Part shown: positions 41,114 through 49,935 of the stretch, one piece after another
How the letters are laid out: each line of letters begins with the position of its first letter
Numbering within the stretch: position 1 is the stretch's first letter
Origin: CAZIUL01 sp964542475
GTDB lineage: Bacteria; Planctomycetota; B15-G4; CAYZWU01
Direction of reading: 5' to 3'
Length of the DNA: 64,000 nt
Assembly (NCBI GenBank): GCA_964542475.1
Contig: CAZIUL010000008.1
Location: 1 to 64,000 of the forward strand
Translations under genes and position numbers: made by a program
Notes under the pieces: generated by a model
Told to the model about the DNA's origin: nothing
Database searches by the model: none
The model's input: the letters and a program-made list of their open reading frames with translations, nothing else

Positions 41114-42730
41114 TTATTCATCGTCATCCACGGGCTCTTCCTGCAGTCCGTCTCCGCCCGAGAAAAAATAATTATACCGCTTTTTGAGGCTCATGTTGTC
41201 AGGATCGAGCTCAAGGGCAAGGTCCAGGTAAGCCTTGCCTTTCTCGCGGCTGCCCGGCACGTAGTTGGTGTTCACCACGCCGAGCCCGAAGTAGAAGCTG
41301 CTGTTGAGAGGGTCCATTTCGATGGCGGTATGTAGAGCGTTCAACGCTCCCTGCACATCGTTGCAGCGCGCAGAAGCCATACCAAGGAAGTAGTAACATT
41401 TGGGCAGATCGGCTCCCATTTCGATCGCTTTGCGCAGGTCTTTGCGGCTGCCTTCCAAATCGCCGCTTTGTAAGCGAATGAACCCTTTGAAGAAGTACGC
41501 TTTGCCGTCCAGGTTCTCGGTCAGCCCCTTGATGTGTTTGTGCCAGTCCTCCTGAATGTCATAGATGTCTTTTTTGAAGAATTTCTTGAAACAGTCACGA
41601 AGCTCTTTCGGCTCCACAACCTGCCATCCCCCGTCCTTGGCGAGCTTGGCCTTTCCCCTGGCGACACCGAGGTAAAAATCCATGAACCTCTTGGCGTACC
41701 GTTTGTTTTCCATGAGGTAGTGGCAGAAAGACCAGGCGGGCGGGTACCCGCCCCGCTCCACAAACGAAAGCTGGGGAAGGTTGATCATCTCCTCCACCGA
41801 CATCAGGTTGCCCGAATCAAGGGTTTGGACGAGTGGTATGAGACGGTCCTCCTGAAGGCCGCCGGGCGTGAACTTCTTTCCGTCGTAGGTACATGCGCTG
41901 ATGTACTCGGCCATGCCTTCGCTCATCCAGGTGGGGTATCTGAAGCTCGGTTCGATGTAGTGCTGCAGGAGGTGGGTTCCTTCGTGGAACAGAACCTCGA
42001 GCGATTCATCCACATCGGTGCGGTCGTGATAGGTGTGCAGCTCCTCTGATATCGGCTGGAAAAATCCCCTTGCGTTCGGCGGAGGGTCAGCGAACTTCTG
42101 GTAGTCCTTGTCCGACTTGTAGATGCAGATGAGCGCCTTTTTGCGCTTTGTGCCGGTGCGAAGCCTGAGCTTCCACTCCTTGATGAAGTACTGGGAAAAC
42201 GCCTCCCACCTTTCAACATAGAAATCCACGGTTTCCTTGGGCGCGTTGGAGCGGATGATCGCTGTCTTGGTTTCGATCTCGTAGGCATGGTGCCAGTTCT
42301 TGTGCTTTTCCAGCTCTTCGATCATCTCCTTGATCTGTTCGTAGCGCCTCTTGACGGTCAGGTCTCTCTTGCTCTTGCTCATCCACGCCCCTTCGAAGCG
42401 CACCTTCCCCTTTTCCGCAAGTTCTTTATCCTCCTCGGTCTGCGGGATGAACTCGGCCGGTGTTTCCTTGGCAAGAAGCGCGATGTGCTCGCGCCCGACC
42501 TTGATCGTTCCGTTTTCGAACTTCAGAAAGACCGCGAGGTCCTCTTCTTTTGCGATCTCGCACTCGATTATGGTCCCGTCCTTGAGTGCGACCCAATCCT
42601 GGGCTGCGCCTCTTGGACAGACGACCGCAAGAAACAGCAGCAGGGCCGCTGCCCCGATCCAACCTTGCATTCCCCTCTCAGATGAAATGTAAAGGCAAAC
42701 GCGGCCCGGGGGTTGTTTTGAATCGATCAT
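41114..42730 (-). CDS. Secreted zincin-like protein (HExxH) with TPR tail
   Basis: The protein has a hydrophobic export segment (GAAALLLFLAVVC), a basic region, a DUF1570/peptidase-MA-like catalytic domain with LFHEGTHLLQHY (HExxH) and downstream EGMAEY supplying a third-ligand Glu, and C-terminal tetratricopeptide repeats (GKAYFFKGFIRLQSGDLEGS..., PKCYYFLGMASARCNDVQGALNAL). It is predicted to be an extracytoplasmic metalloprotein; proteolysis is not shown. ATG 42730 overlaps the stop of the upstream paralogue as ATGA (538 residues); ATG 42670, with GAGGGG close by, would give a shorter signal peptide. Both zincins are co-transcribed. Confidence 0.75.
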   Translation of the reverse strand: MIDSKQPPGRVCLYISSERGMQGWIGAAALLLFLAVVCPRGAAQDWVALKDGTIIECEIAKEEDLAVFLKFENGTIKVGREHIALLAKETPAEFIPQTEEDKELAEKGKVRFEGAWMSKSKRDLTVKRRYEQIKEMIEELEKHKNWHHAYEIETKTAIIRSNAPKETVDFYVERWEAFSQYFIKEWKLRLRTGTKRKKALICIYKSDKDYQKFADPPPNARGFFQPISEELHTYHDRTDVDESLEVLFHEGTHLLQHYIEPSFRYPTWMSEGMAEYISACTYDGKKFTPGGLQEDRLIPLVQTLDSGNLMSVEEMINLPQLSFVERGGYPPAWSFCHYLMENKRYAKRFMDFYLGVARGKAKLAKDGGWQVVEPKELRDCFKKFFKKDIYDIQEDWHKHIKGLTENLDGKAYFFKGFIRLQSGDLEGSRKDLRKAIEMGADLPKCYYFLGMASARCNDVQGALNALHTAIEMDPLNSSFYFGLGVVNTNYVPGSREKGKAYLDLALELDPDNMSLKKRYNYFFSGGDGLQEEPVDDDE

Positions 42731-44325
42731 TTGGCAAAATCCTTCCAAGCTTCTTCAAGTTCCTCCCAGTCCTTGTCGGTCCAGGATCCGAACGTGCGGT
42801 CCATCGCGATCGCAACCGCCGGGGGCGAGAGATCGCTGTTGACCTCGTTTTTATCGGCAACATCGTCGGGGTTCGCTTTTTCGACCTCTTCAAACGCGTC
42901 TTGTAGGTTTTTGAGGTATTCGAACGGGATCTTTGTCCATTCCTTTTTTACCCTGCCGCCCTGCTTTCTGCCTTCGAGCAGAAAGTAGATAAAGGACCAT
43001 CCTTGCGCGTAGCAGAGTCCCGCTTTTGCGTAGTACTCTCTTTTTGTCATCTTCAGGAAAAACCTGAGCTTTACAGTCTTGTCCGCCACCAGGGCCTGCT
43101 GGATGTCTCCGCGTCTCCACGAGTTCTGCTTTATCCTGACCCTTTTGCCCACGAACTCGCCCCCTGCGAAGTACTCGGCCATGCCCTCGTCGAACCAGGT
43201 GGAGGGGCGACAGCCGAGATAGAAGTGCATGAAGTGATGGAACGCCTCGTGTTTCAGAACCAGGTAGGTGTTCTTTGGGCCATGGGCAATGTCGTTGTAG
43301 AACACGAACTCCTTGGTCAGGTCGGACCAGTACCCTGCCGAACCACTGGGCCCCCCGTACCCGTGGTATTCGTCCCTTGTCTTGCAGACCCGCACGATGG
43401 GAATCCACTTTATCCTTGGTTCGTCAGGGAAGAGATCGACGTAACACTCGTGAATCCCTTCAAGCTGCCTGGCTATCTCCTTTGCAAAGCTCCTCTCGGC
43501 GTTGGAGAAGATGATATAGTTGTTGTTCGAGCTCCAGAAGTGGTACCAGCCGCTGGAGAGCTTGTCTATCTGGTCCTGGATGTACTTCTCGTTGTCGCTC
43601 AGCTCTGCGTACGACCCGTTTTTCTCTTCATCGTTTTCCTTTTCGATCCTCCTGAACGAGTGGAACGATGCCTCAATATCGCGGCGATGCCTGTTGCTGT
43701 AGTGCTCATCGAGACAAAAGCACTGCATGACGAACTCGCCGTTCGATGTGCTGTACACCGCTGCCCTGATGCGGATAGGCATGCCTGAGCCGGGAAGAGC
43801 ACCCTCCATGTCATGGAATGTCGTTGTAAAATCATTGACATTTTTCGCACGGGGAGGGCTCTTCTGTTTTGCTTTAAGCTGTCTTTCGAGCACCCGTTCG
43901 ATGAAATCCTCGTAGTTTTTGATGGGCGGAGGCTTTGGCGGGGAGTCCTTGTCTTCCTCCTCGGCGTCGTCTTTGTCCTGATCGTCCTCGCCCTGGTTTC
44001 CCATTTCTTCTGTGGCTGCGCCCGGCACCGGAATGAAGAGAAGACTGAGGCTCGCGTTCAGCGTCACGCCGAACCGTTTTTTCGCCTTGTCCGCCTTTTC
44101 CGCCTGGTGCTTGTGGAGGGTCAGCGTGTCCATGGGATCGACAGGTATGGAAACCCAGTCCTTGGGCACCTTGAAAGCAAAGCCGTGAGCCGTGTTTTTG
44201 ACGGTTTCACCGGGGCTTCGCGCATGGAGAGCGGAGGAAAGCAACAGCAGGACAATCGGCACGGAGGCTGAAAGAAAGGCGAACTTCCGGCTTGAACCGA
44301 TCATACTAACCTTCTTTTCGCTCAT
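42727..44325 (-). CDS. Secreted zincin-like protein (HExxH)
   Basis: This 532-residue protein has an N-terminal signal (FAFLSASVPIVLLLLSSALHA), a domain of ~180 residues with the HGFAFKVPKDW start typical of secreted lipoprotein-like domains, a highly acidic stretch, and a C-terminal metalloprotease-like domain. The latter has KHEAFHHFMHFYLG (HExxH) and DEGMAEYFAGG, in which Glu would complete the site. It resembles its downstream neighbour in the order of motifs, but not in overall sequence. ATG 44325 has AGGA with an 8-base spacer. Two such genes in tandem suggest partially redundant cell-surface proteases. Confidence 0.75.
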   Translation of the reverse strand: MSEKKVSMIGSSRKFAFLSASVPIVLLLLSSALHARSPGETVKNTAHGFAFKVPKDWVSIPVDPMDTLTLHKHQAEKADKAKKRFGVTLNASLSLLFIPVPGAATEEMGNQGEDDQDKDDAEEEDKDSPPKPPPIKNYEDFIERVLERQLKAKQKSPPRAKNVNDFTTTFHDMEGALPGSGMPIRIRAAVYSTSNGEFVMQCFCLDEHYSNRHRRDIEASFHSFRRIEKENDEEKNGSYAELSDNEKYIQDQIDKLSSGWYHFWSSNNNYIIFSNAERSFAKEIARQLEGIHECYVDLFPDEPRIKWIPIVRVCKTRDEYHGYGGPSGSAGYWSDLTKEFVFYNDIAHGPKNTYLVLKHEAFHHFMHFYLGCRPSTWFDEGMAEYFAGGEFVGKRVRIKQNSWRRGDIQQALVADKTVKLRFFLKMTKREYYAKAGLCYAQGWSFIYFLLEGRKQGGRVKKEWTKIPFEYLKNLQDAFEEVEKANPDDVADKNEVNSDLSPPAVAIAMDRTFGSWTDKDWEELEEAWKDFAK

Positions 44326-44489
44326 GAATATCATCCTGCTGTATCATCCAATCGTTGATAACGGTCATGATATCATCGAAAAGTGTTTCATACTAAAACC
44401 TTTTTGCCGATGATTTTCTTCCTATCACAGTTCACCATATACCGTAACAGTTGAAACCTGTTTCAAAACAATCCATGATGGAGATGATC

Positions 44490-47400
44490 ATGAGAAGCGC
44501 GGAAAAGCTGTTCGTGTACGCTGTTCTTCTGGGTGGTATAGGGCTGGTAACAGCCCTTGTTGTTTTTATGGCGGGCGGGCTCAAGGATGAGGCCGTATCC
44601 GAGGCCGCGGTGGAGAAGCATGTTAAAGGCATTGACGCCCTCAACGGGGAAGTGCGCGGGGAAATCGCGGGAGAAACCGTGGAAAAGCCTCTTAAGGAAG
44701 CGGTCGAGCCGGGAACGGAAGGCGTCGCACAGAACCCGTCACGAGGTGCGGGCACCGCATCAGCAACACTGGTGGATGCCTTGACAGGAAGGCTGGTGTC
44801 AGAGTTCGGCGATCCGCTGCCCGGTGCAACGATCGAGCTGCGGCACGATCAGTTTTCGTCTTTGCTGTCAGCTATCAACGACGGGGACGATGAAACCGTG
44901 TTGTACGGGGGCGAGGATAACGCAACGTGTGAAAGCGGGGATGACGGCAGGTTCCGCTTCGAAGAGGTGAAGATCAGCGATCATACAAAGCTGTTGATAA
45001 ACCATCCCGATTACGTTCCAAAAAAAGTGCCTGTTAAAGCGTCCAAGGGCGGGAACGCGGACCTTGGGGACATCAGCCTTACACTTGGAGGGAGTGTTTG
45101 CGGCCGCGTTCTCAACCATTTGGGAGCGGGCCTTGACATCGCAAAGGTGCGCGTATGCCCTCGTGCGGACCGCGACCGGACCGGAACCGTTTCCGTGTTT
45201 TCTTTATCCGGCAGGGAGAGCCAATGGGAAAGCGTTACAGGCCCGAGCGGTTTTTTCAGGATAACCGGGCTTCCTGAAGGGAAGGTTGACCTTTTCGCAA
45301 GCCACCCCGAACACCTTGCGGGCAGCCTGACCGATGTTGATGTGGTCAAGGGCGCGGAGAAGAGCGGGATGAACATCAAGCTTTTAATGGGTGAGACGAT
45401 CGCGGGGCGCGTGGTCGACGCAAAGGATAAGCCGGTTGGGCTGGCGCGTGTCCGGGTGGATAATGTTCTGCACATGGACATGGACAAGATGGGAAGCATC
45501 CCATTTGGCATGATGTGGCCTGAACCGGTCAAGACCGATGAGGATGGTTTTTTCGAGATCAAAGGGCTCAAGAAAGGGAACTACACGGTCAGGGTCAACA
45601 GCAACGGCTTCTTGCCGTTCAAGGCGGCGAACATCGAAACCGGAACCAAAGAGATGCTCGCGGTCCTTCGAAAAGGCGGTTCTATTTTCGGGGTGGTGAA
45701 AGATGCGCGGACCAAGGAGCCGGTTGAAGAGTTCAAGTCGGTGGTCGAGTCGGGGCCGTTCGGAGGAAGCGGGCCGGATGTTTTCAAGGGCAAGGAAGCC
45801 GCGGTAAAGGCTCCCGAGGATATTGGCCATTCCGGCGCATTTTACATCAGCGGGCTGCCCGATGGAGCTTTGAACCTGTTGTTCAAAGCCGATGGATACG
45901 CTGATGCAGGGCTGACGGAGGTGTCTGTTGAACCCGGACAAAGCCGGCGCATGGATGTGCTCCTGTACCCTGAGTCGGTTGTGGCGGGCAAGCTCGTGTC
46001 CTATGCGGGCGAGCCTGTTGAAGGAGGCAGGGTCTTTCTGAAGAAGCCGGAAAAGCAATACAGCGGCGGGTCAGATCTAAGAAGCACCCTGAGGATCGAG
46101 CGGACCGGGGACTTTATCAGCATGGGCGGGGGGGACATGTGGAAAAAGAAGGTCAAGAGCGGCAAGGACGGCGCTTTTGTCTTCAAGGGGGTGCCTGAGG
46201 GCGAGTACGAAATAACGGCGTCACACAAGGAGCACACCGATTCCATACCGCGGCCGGTTTCGGTCAAGAGCGAAGAGATGTGTGAGGGGATCGAGGTTCG
46301 TCTGGGCGAGTCAGGCTCCATCGAAGGCGTGGTGTACGGCGTGGACGGAGAGCCGCTTGCAGGAGGGCGCGTGACAGCGAAAAACGCCGAATCGGCGGGT
46401 TTCTCCATGGAAAGCGCGAAATCCGAGGAAAACGGAAGCTACACCCTGAAAGGGCTCGATCCAGGAGAGTACCTGGTGAAGCTTGAAAGCGGATCCGAAG
46501 CGAGATCGTTGGGCGGGATGATGATGATTTCCGTGTCCGGAACGCTTGAAGATACCGCACCCGGCGTACACCGGGTGCTCGTGGAAAGAGGCAAGGTTAC
46601 TGTTCTCGATCTGTACGAAACGCTCAAGGGTTCGATTGCGGGGCGCGTGACAGAGGCCGGGAAGCCTGTGGAAGAGATGGCAATGAAGCTCTTCGATGCA
46701 GGCAAGTTCAAGTTCATGCCCATCAAAAAGGTGCAAACGGATGTCAACGGCTCTTACATTTTCGAGGATCTCGAACCGGGCGAATACAATGTTTGTACGG
46801 ACATGAAAGGGTCCGGGCAGCCCCTGGAGAAAGATGTGGCGCTGAAAGAGGGTGCGACCGTGTACACGGACTTTAGCCTGCCTTCGGGCAGAATCACCGG
46901 TATGGTCACGGATGCGCAGACAGGCAAGCCGCTTAAAGGGATCAAGGTGTCTGCAGAAGAGTACAACGACGAGGATGAAAAGGATCAAAAGAAGGAGAAG
47001 AAAAGCTCGACCAGCATGATCGGCATCAACATGATAAGTACCTCGCAATCGGATGGAGGCGACGGATTCGTGCAATCGATATCGTTCAGCGGGGGCGGGA
47101 CCCCGCCGGTTGAGACTGACGCGGAGGGCCGCTACGAGATCCGCTATGTCAAAAACGGAGAGTACACTGTCAAGGCATCAGGGGGCGAATATTCGGCAGG
47201 GGAACTTTGTCCCGTGAAAGTGAACGAAGGCTGCGAGACATCGCGCCAGGACTTAGAGCTTCAGAGGGGATACTCCCTGGCAGGAGCTGTAATCGATTCC
47301 GCAACAGGCAAGCCGGTGCCCCATGTTCCGGTGTTTTGCAGCGAGTTCGACCCGAAAACCGGTGCCAAGGGCGAGAACAAGATCTGCGTTTCCGAGGAAG

Positions 47401-47543
47401 ACGGGACATTCAAGCTTTCCGGCCTCAAGCCCGGGACCTTCAAGCTGGAAATGACTTCCGGCGGATACAAAGGAGAGAAGCAGATCGAGATAAAAAAGAA
47501 AAGCATCGAAGGTTTGAAGCTGGATGTGACAGGAACACAGTAG
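44490..47543 (+). CDS. Membrane-anchored protein of carboxypeptidase-regulatory-like repeats
   Basis: The 1017-residue protein has one N-terminal transmembrane anchor (LFVYAVLLGGIGLVTALVVFMAGG), a short acidic linker, then about ten repeats of a beta-sandwich domain of the CarboxypepD_reg/CNA-B kind. Each has G-x-V-x-D-A-x-G-x-P-(L/V)-x-G and a T-D-x-x-G-x-F/Y-x-I/F-x-G-L-x-x-G-x-Y signature, for example KTDEDGFFEIKGLKKGNYTV and QTDVNGSYIFEDLEPGEYNV. No catalytic domain was found, so it is probably a stalk or binding scaffold outside the cytoplasm. ATG 44490 has GGAG with a 6-base spacer. It is followed by a hairpin terminator made from a dispersed repeat. Confidence 0.8.
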   Translation: MRSAEKLFVYAVLLGGIGLVTALVVFMAGGLKDEAVSEAAVEKHVKGIDALNGEVRGEIAGETVEKPLKEAVEPGTEGVAQNPSRGAGTASATLVDALTGRLVSEFGDPLPGATIELRHDQFSSLLSAINDGDDETVLYGGEDNATCESGDDGRFRFEEVKISDHTKLLINHPDYVPKKVPVKASKGGNADLGDISLTLGGSVCGRVLNHLGAGLDIAKVRVCPRADRDRTGTVSVFSLSGRESQWESVTGPSGFFRITGLPEGKVDLFASHPEHLAGSLTDVDVVKGAEKSGMNIKLLMGETIAGRVVDAKDKPVGLARVRVDNVLHMDMDKMGSIPFGMMWPEPVKTDEDGFFEIKGLKKGNYTVRVNSNGFLPFKAANIETGTKEMLAVLRKGGSIFGVVKDARTKEPVEEFKSVVESGPFGGSGPDVFKGKEAAVKAPEDIGHSGAFYISGLPDGALNLLFKADGYADAGLTEVSVEPGQSRRMDVLLYPESVVAGKLVSYAGEPVEGGRVFLKKPEKQYSGGSDLRSTLRIERTGDFISMGGGDMWKKKVKSGKDGAFVFKGVPEGEYEITASHKEHTDSIPRPVSVKSEEMCEGIEVRLGESGSIEGVVYGVDGEPLAGGRVTAKNAESAGFSMESAKSEENGSYTLKGLDPGEYLVKLESGSEARSLGGMMMISVSGTLEDTAPGVHRVLVERGKVTVLDLYETLKGSIAGRVTEAGKPVEEMAMKLFDAGKFKFMPIKKVQTDVNGSYIFEDLEPGEYNVCTDMKGSGQPLEKDVALKEGATVYTDFSLPSGRITGMVTDAQTGKPLKGIKVSAEEYNDEDEKDQKKEKKSSTSMIGINMISTSQSDGGDGFVQSISFSGGGTPPVETDAEGRYEIRYVKNGEYTVKASGGEYSAGELCPVKVNEGCETSRQDLELQRGYSLAGAVIDSATGKPVPHVPVFCSEFDPKTGAKGENKICVSEEDGTFKLSGLKPGTFKLEMTSGGYKGEKQIEIKKKSIEGLKLDVTGTQ

Positions 47544-47544
47544 G

Positions 47545-47612
47545 CGGGAGGCGCCGACGAAGCGGCGCCCTCCACTGTTAGAGGGCGGCACTCTGTTGCC
47601 GCCTCTTTTATT
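47545..47612. terminator. Dispersed hairpin repeat acting as a terminator
   Basis: Two hairpins lie back to back: GGCGCCG/CGGCGCC and AGAGGGCGGCA/TGCCGCCTCT followed by TTTTATT. The sequence is a diverged single copy of the 88-bp unit at 1-176. It lies between the converging repeat-scaffold (+) and radical SAM (-) genes and could stop transcription of the former. Confidence 0.75.
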
Positions 47613-47637
47613 CTTTCTCTTCAAACAACCCTCGCCC

Positions 47638-48750
47638 CTACAGCTTGAAATAAGGATTTCCCGTCAACACGCTGCACCCAAGGCACTCCTTGTGGTACTC
47701 CCTGTCGAACATACCTTTCCTGAACGATCTGTAGTGATCGTTGTTCCAGATCTCTTCGATCGGGGCATCGGACACGTTTCCCATCTTGAGGACCTCGGGG
47801 GCGCGGCAGCACGGAAAAACATCGCCTTGGGGCGTGATTTTCAGATAGTTGGACGCCATGTTGCAAAAGTAGGGATAAACCCTGAGGAACGATTCCATGT
47901 ACATCTCTCGCAGAGCTGCCGAAGGAGCTTTGGATCTGGTTCTCATGGGCAGGCTTCGCACTTCAGCGGCAAAAGGCCGGCGGAGCGCCAGCACCAGGTC
48001 GATCCCTGCTTGGCGAGCTTCGTCCTTGGTCCGCTCGAGCACCTCTGACACCTTCTCGTCCGAAAAGCCTCCCTTGATGGCCAGCTCCTGAAAAGCCAGC
48101 GAGTTCGGAAGAAGCTCCTGGACCTGTACCTGTTTACCGCCGATTTCAGCGATGAACCGCACGTAATCGGGAAGCTGAAGGAGGTTGATCCGCATCAGCA
48201 CGAAATGGAATGTGATCTCTGTTTCGTCCTTTTCAGCCAGTTCGAGAGTTTTGCGGATGTTCTTCAGCACGGTCTCATAAGAGGCCCCCGCCCGGATCTT
48301 TTCGAAGGTGGCTTTTTCATGAGAGTCAAAAGAGAACCAGAGCTTGTGCACCCTTTTCTGGATACGGGAGAAGCGTTCTTCGTTGCAAAGGGCGCCGTTG
48401 GTAAAGATGAACAGGGAAACATCGTGCTTTTCGCACATGTCATAGAGAAGGCCCATATCGTTCAAAAAGGGCTCGCTGTTCGCCGCGGGGGTGAGATGAA
48501 GCGCGCATGGAAGGATTTCGTCGAGGACCCGGATGCCCAGGTCGCGATCCATGACGGTGTTCGTTTCACCGTCCGCCTTTCCGCACATGATGCATTTCAG
48601 GTTGCAGAGGTTGTTGAATGAAAACTCGATCTCTGTTGGCCGCGAACACCACGCCTCCGAGCGAGAAGCCAGATCCCTGGAGAGAAGCACAATGTTTTCC
48701 GCTTCCCGATTGACCTTGAACTGGTGGGAGGGTTTTGTAAGGCCGGTCAT
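47638..48750 (-). CDS. Radical SAM enzyme with SPASM-type C-terminus
   Basis: The 370-residue protein has NNLCNLKCIMCG, a CX3CX2C radical SAM site, a TIM-barrel body, and a C-terminal cysteine cluster (PYFCNMASNYLKITPQGDVFPCCRAPEVLKMGNV...HKECLGCSV) that fits a SPASM-type auxiliary cluster. Such enzymes modify peptides or small molecules; no precursor peptide gene is seen nearby. ATG 48750 was chosen (AGGA 9 bases upstream); TTG 48771 is possible. It ends the chaperone gene cluster, 41 bases after the zinc-ribbon gene. Confidence 0.85.
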   Translation of the reverse strand: MTGLTKPSHQFKVNREAENIVLLSRDLASRSEAWCSRPTEIEFSFNNLCNLKCIMCGKADGETNTVMDRDLGIRVLDEILPCALHLTPAANSEPFLNDMGLLYDMCEKHDVSLFIFTNGALCNEERFSRIQKRVHKLWFSFDSHEKATFEKIRAGASYETVLKNIRKTLELAEKDETEITFHFVLMRINLLQLPDYVRFIAEIGGKQVQVQELLPNSLAFQELAIKGGFSDEKVSEVLERTKDEARQAGIDLVLALRRPFAAEVRSLPMRTRSKAPSAALREMYMESFLRVYPYFCNMASNYLKITPQGDVFPCCRAPEVLKMGNVSDAPIEEIWNNDHYRSFRKGMFDREYHKECLGCSVLTGNPYFKL

Positions 48751-48791
48751 GTCATGTGATCCTGAATTCAAGCCGAAAGGGACACGCGTTT

Positions 48792-49127
48792 TCAGGCGGA
48801 TTTGCCGGTGTCCTTGCCTTTATTCGGGGGCTCTTTCTTTTTATCGTCTTTTTTGCCTGAGGATCCGGAGCACGAAGCGTTTTCGCTCTTCGATGCGCTG
48901 CATGCCGCATCGCCTTCCTTTTTTGCCTGGTCTTTGTACGATTTGCTGCGGTAGTCCGTTTCGTAAAAGCCGGTGCCCTTGAAGATGATGCCTGCCCCGG
49001 CGCCGATCAGGCGCACCAGCTCCTTTTTACCGCATGAAGGGCATTTTTTCAGCAGTCGCGCGGTTATCGACTGAAACACCTCGTGATCGTGTCCGCAAGC
49101 TTTGCACCGGTAATCATAAGTCGGCAT
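48792..49127 (-). CDS. FmdB-family zinc-ribbon protein
   Basis: The N-terminal 45 residues form the zinc ribbon of the FmdB/CxxC_CxxC_SSSS family: PTYDYRCKACGHDHEVFQSI...KKCPSCGKKELVRLIG. This is followed by KGTGFYETDY, commonly found in the family, and a low-complexity Lys/Ser/Asp tail (111 residues in all). FmdB members are described as putative regulators, but direct evidence for most is missing. It lies 21 bases after grpE and so is probably co-transcribed with the chaperones. Confidence 0.88.
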   Translation of the reverse strand: MPTYDYRCKACGHDHEVFQSITARLLKKCPSCGKKELVRLIGAGAGIIFKGTGFYETDYRSKSYKDQAKKEGDAACSASKSENASCSGSSGKKDDKKKEPPNKGKDTGKSA

Positions 49128-49148
49128 TAGTATCTCCGTATCCTGGTC

Positions 49149-49859
49149 TCAAGTTTCACGGTTGTTGTTATCTAAACCGGTATTGCTTGCCCGCACATTC
49201 TCTTGGTTGTTATCGTCAATGGAATTTTCCAGGTCGTCAATTTTTTCTTCTGATTCCTGAGGATGGGGCAGCCTGGATACCCTTGCCTTTGTGGGCCTGA
49301 GCAGCCTGTCGTGTATGATGTAACCCTTTTCGAGCTCCTCAACAACCGTTTTGTCGGGAAGCGAGGGGTCTTCCACCTCCAGGAGCGCATCGTGGAAGTT
49401 TGGGTCGAACGGTTTGTTCACCGCTTCGATGGGGGAAACTCCATGCTTGCCGAGAACCCCTGAAAGCTGGTCCTCGATCATTTTAAAACCTTTGAGAAAG
49501 CCCTCCTCCAGCTTGCCGGCTGCCGCGGCATCGATGGCGCGGTGAAGGTTGTCAATCACAGCCAGAAGCTCCTTCATGAGCGGGCTTGCGGCATACTTGC
49601 GTATCTCTTCGCTGTCCCTCTGCATGCGCTTCTGATAGTTGGAAAAGTCCGCCGCACTTCTCTTGAGGCGATCGAGCAGCTCGTCCCTTTCAGCGGTTAT
49701 GGCTTCCATTTCGTCGAAATCCGCCTCACGACAGGATTTTTCGGCGTCGTTTTTTGCCGGCACTTCTTCATGCTTATCTTTTTTTCGGGCTTTCCGTGTG
49801 TCCGTCTCGCGCGAAGATTTCTTGCGGGCGTTTTTCGATTCGCCTTTTTTTCGGGGCAT
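49149..49859 (-). CDS. grpE: Nucleotide exchange factor GrpE
   Basis: The 236-residue protein is the DnaK nucleotide-exchange factor. After a basic/acidic low-complexity N-terminus (~50 residues), it has the long coiled coil (EAITAERDELLDRLKRSAADFSNYQKRM) and the beta-wing core with GKHGVSPIEAVNKPFDPNFHDALLEVEDPSLPDKTVVEELEKGYIIHDRLLRPTKARVS, a near-consensus GrpE signature. An Asn/Asp-rich tail is unusual. AGGAGG lies 10 bases before ATG 49859. No dnaK gene is in the window. Confidence 0.95.
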   Translation of the reverse strand: MPRKKGESKNARKKSSRETDTRKARKKDKHEEVPAKNDAEKSCREADFDEMEAITAERDELLDRLKRSAADFSNYQKRMQRDSEEIRKYAASPLMKELLAVIDNLHRAIDAAAAGKLEEGFLKGFKMIEDQLSGVLGKHGVSPIEAVNKPFDPNFHDALLEVEDPSLPDKTVVEELEKGYIIHDRLLRPTKARVSRLPHPQESEEKIDDLENSIDDNNQENVRASNTGLDNNNRET

Positions 49860-49935
49860 AGTCTGAACGCCTCCTACTCCAATATTTTTTTCTAACGTTT
49901 TCCAGACCGAAAACCAACGCTATGGTCGAACGGAT

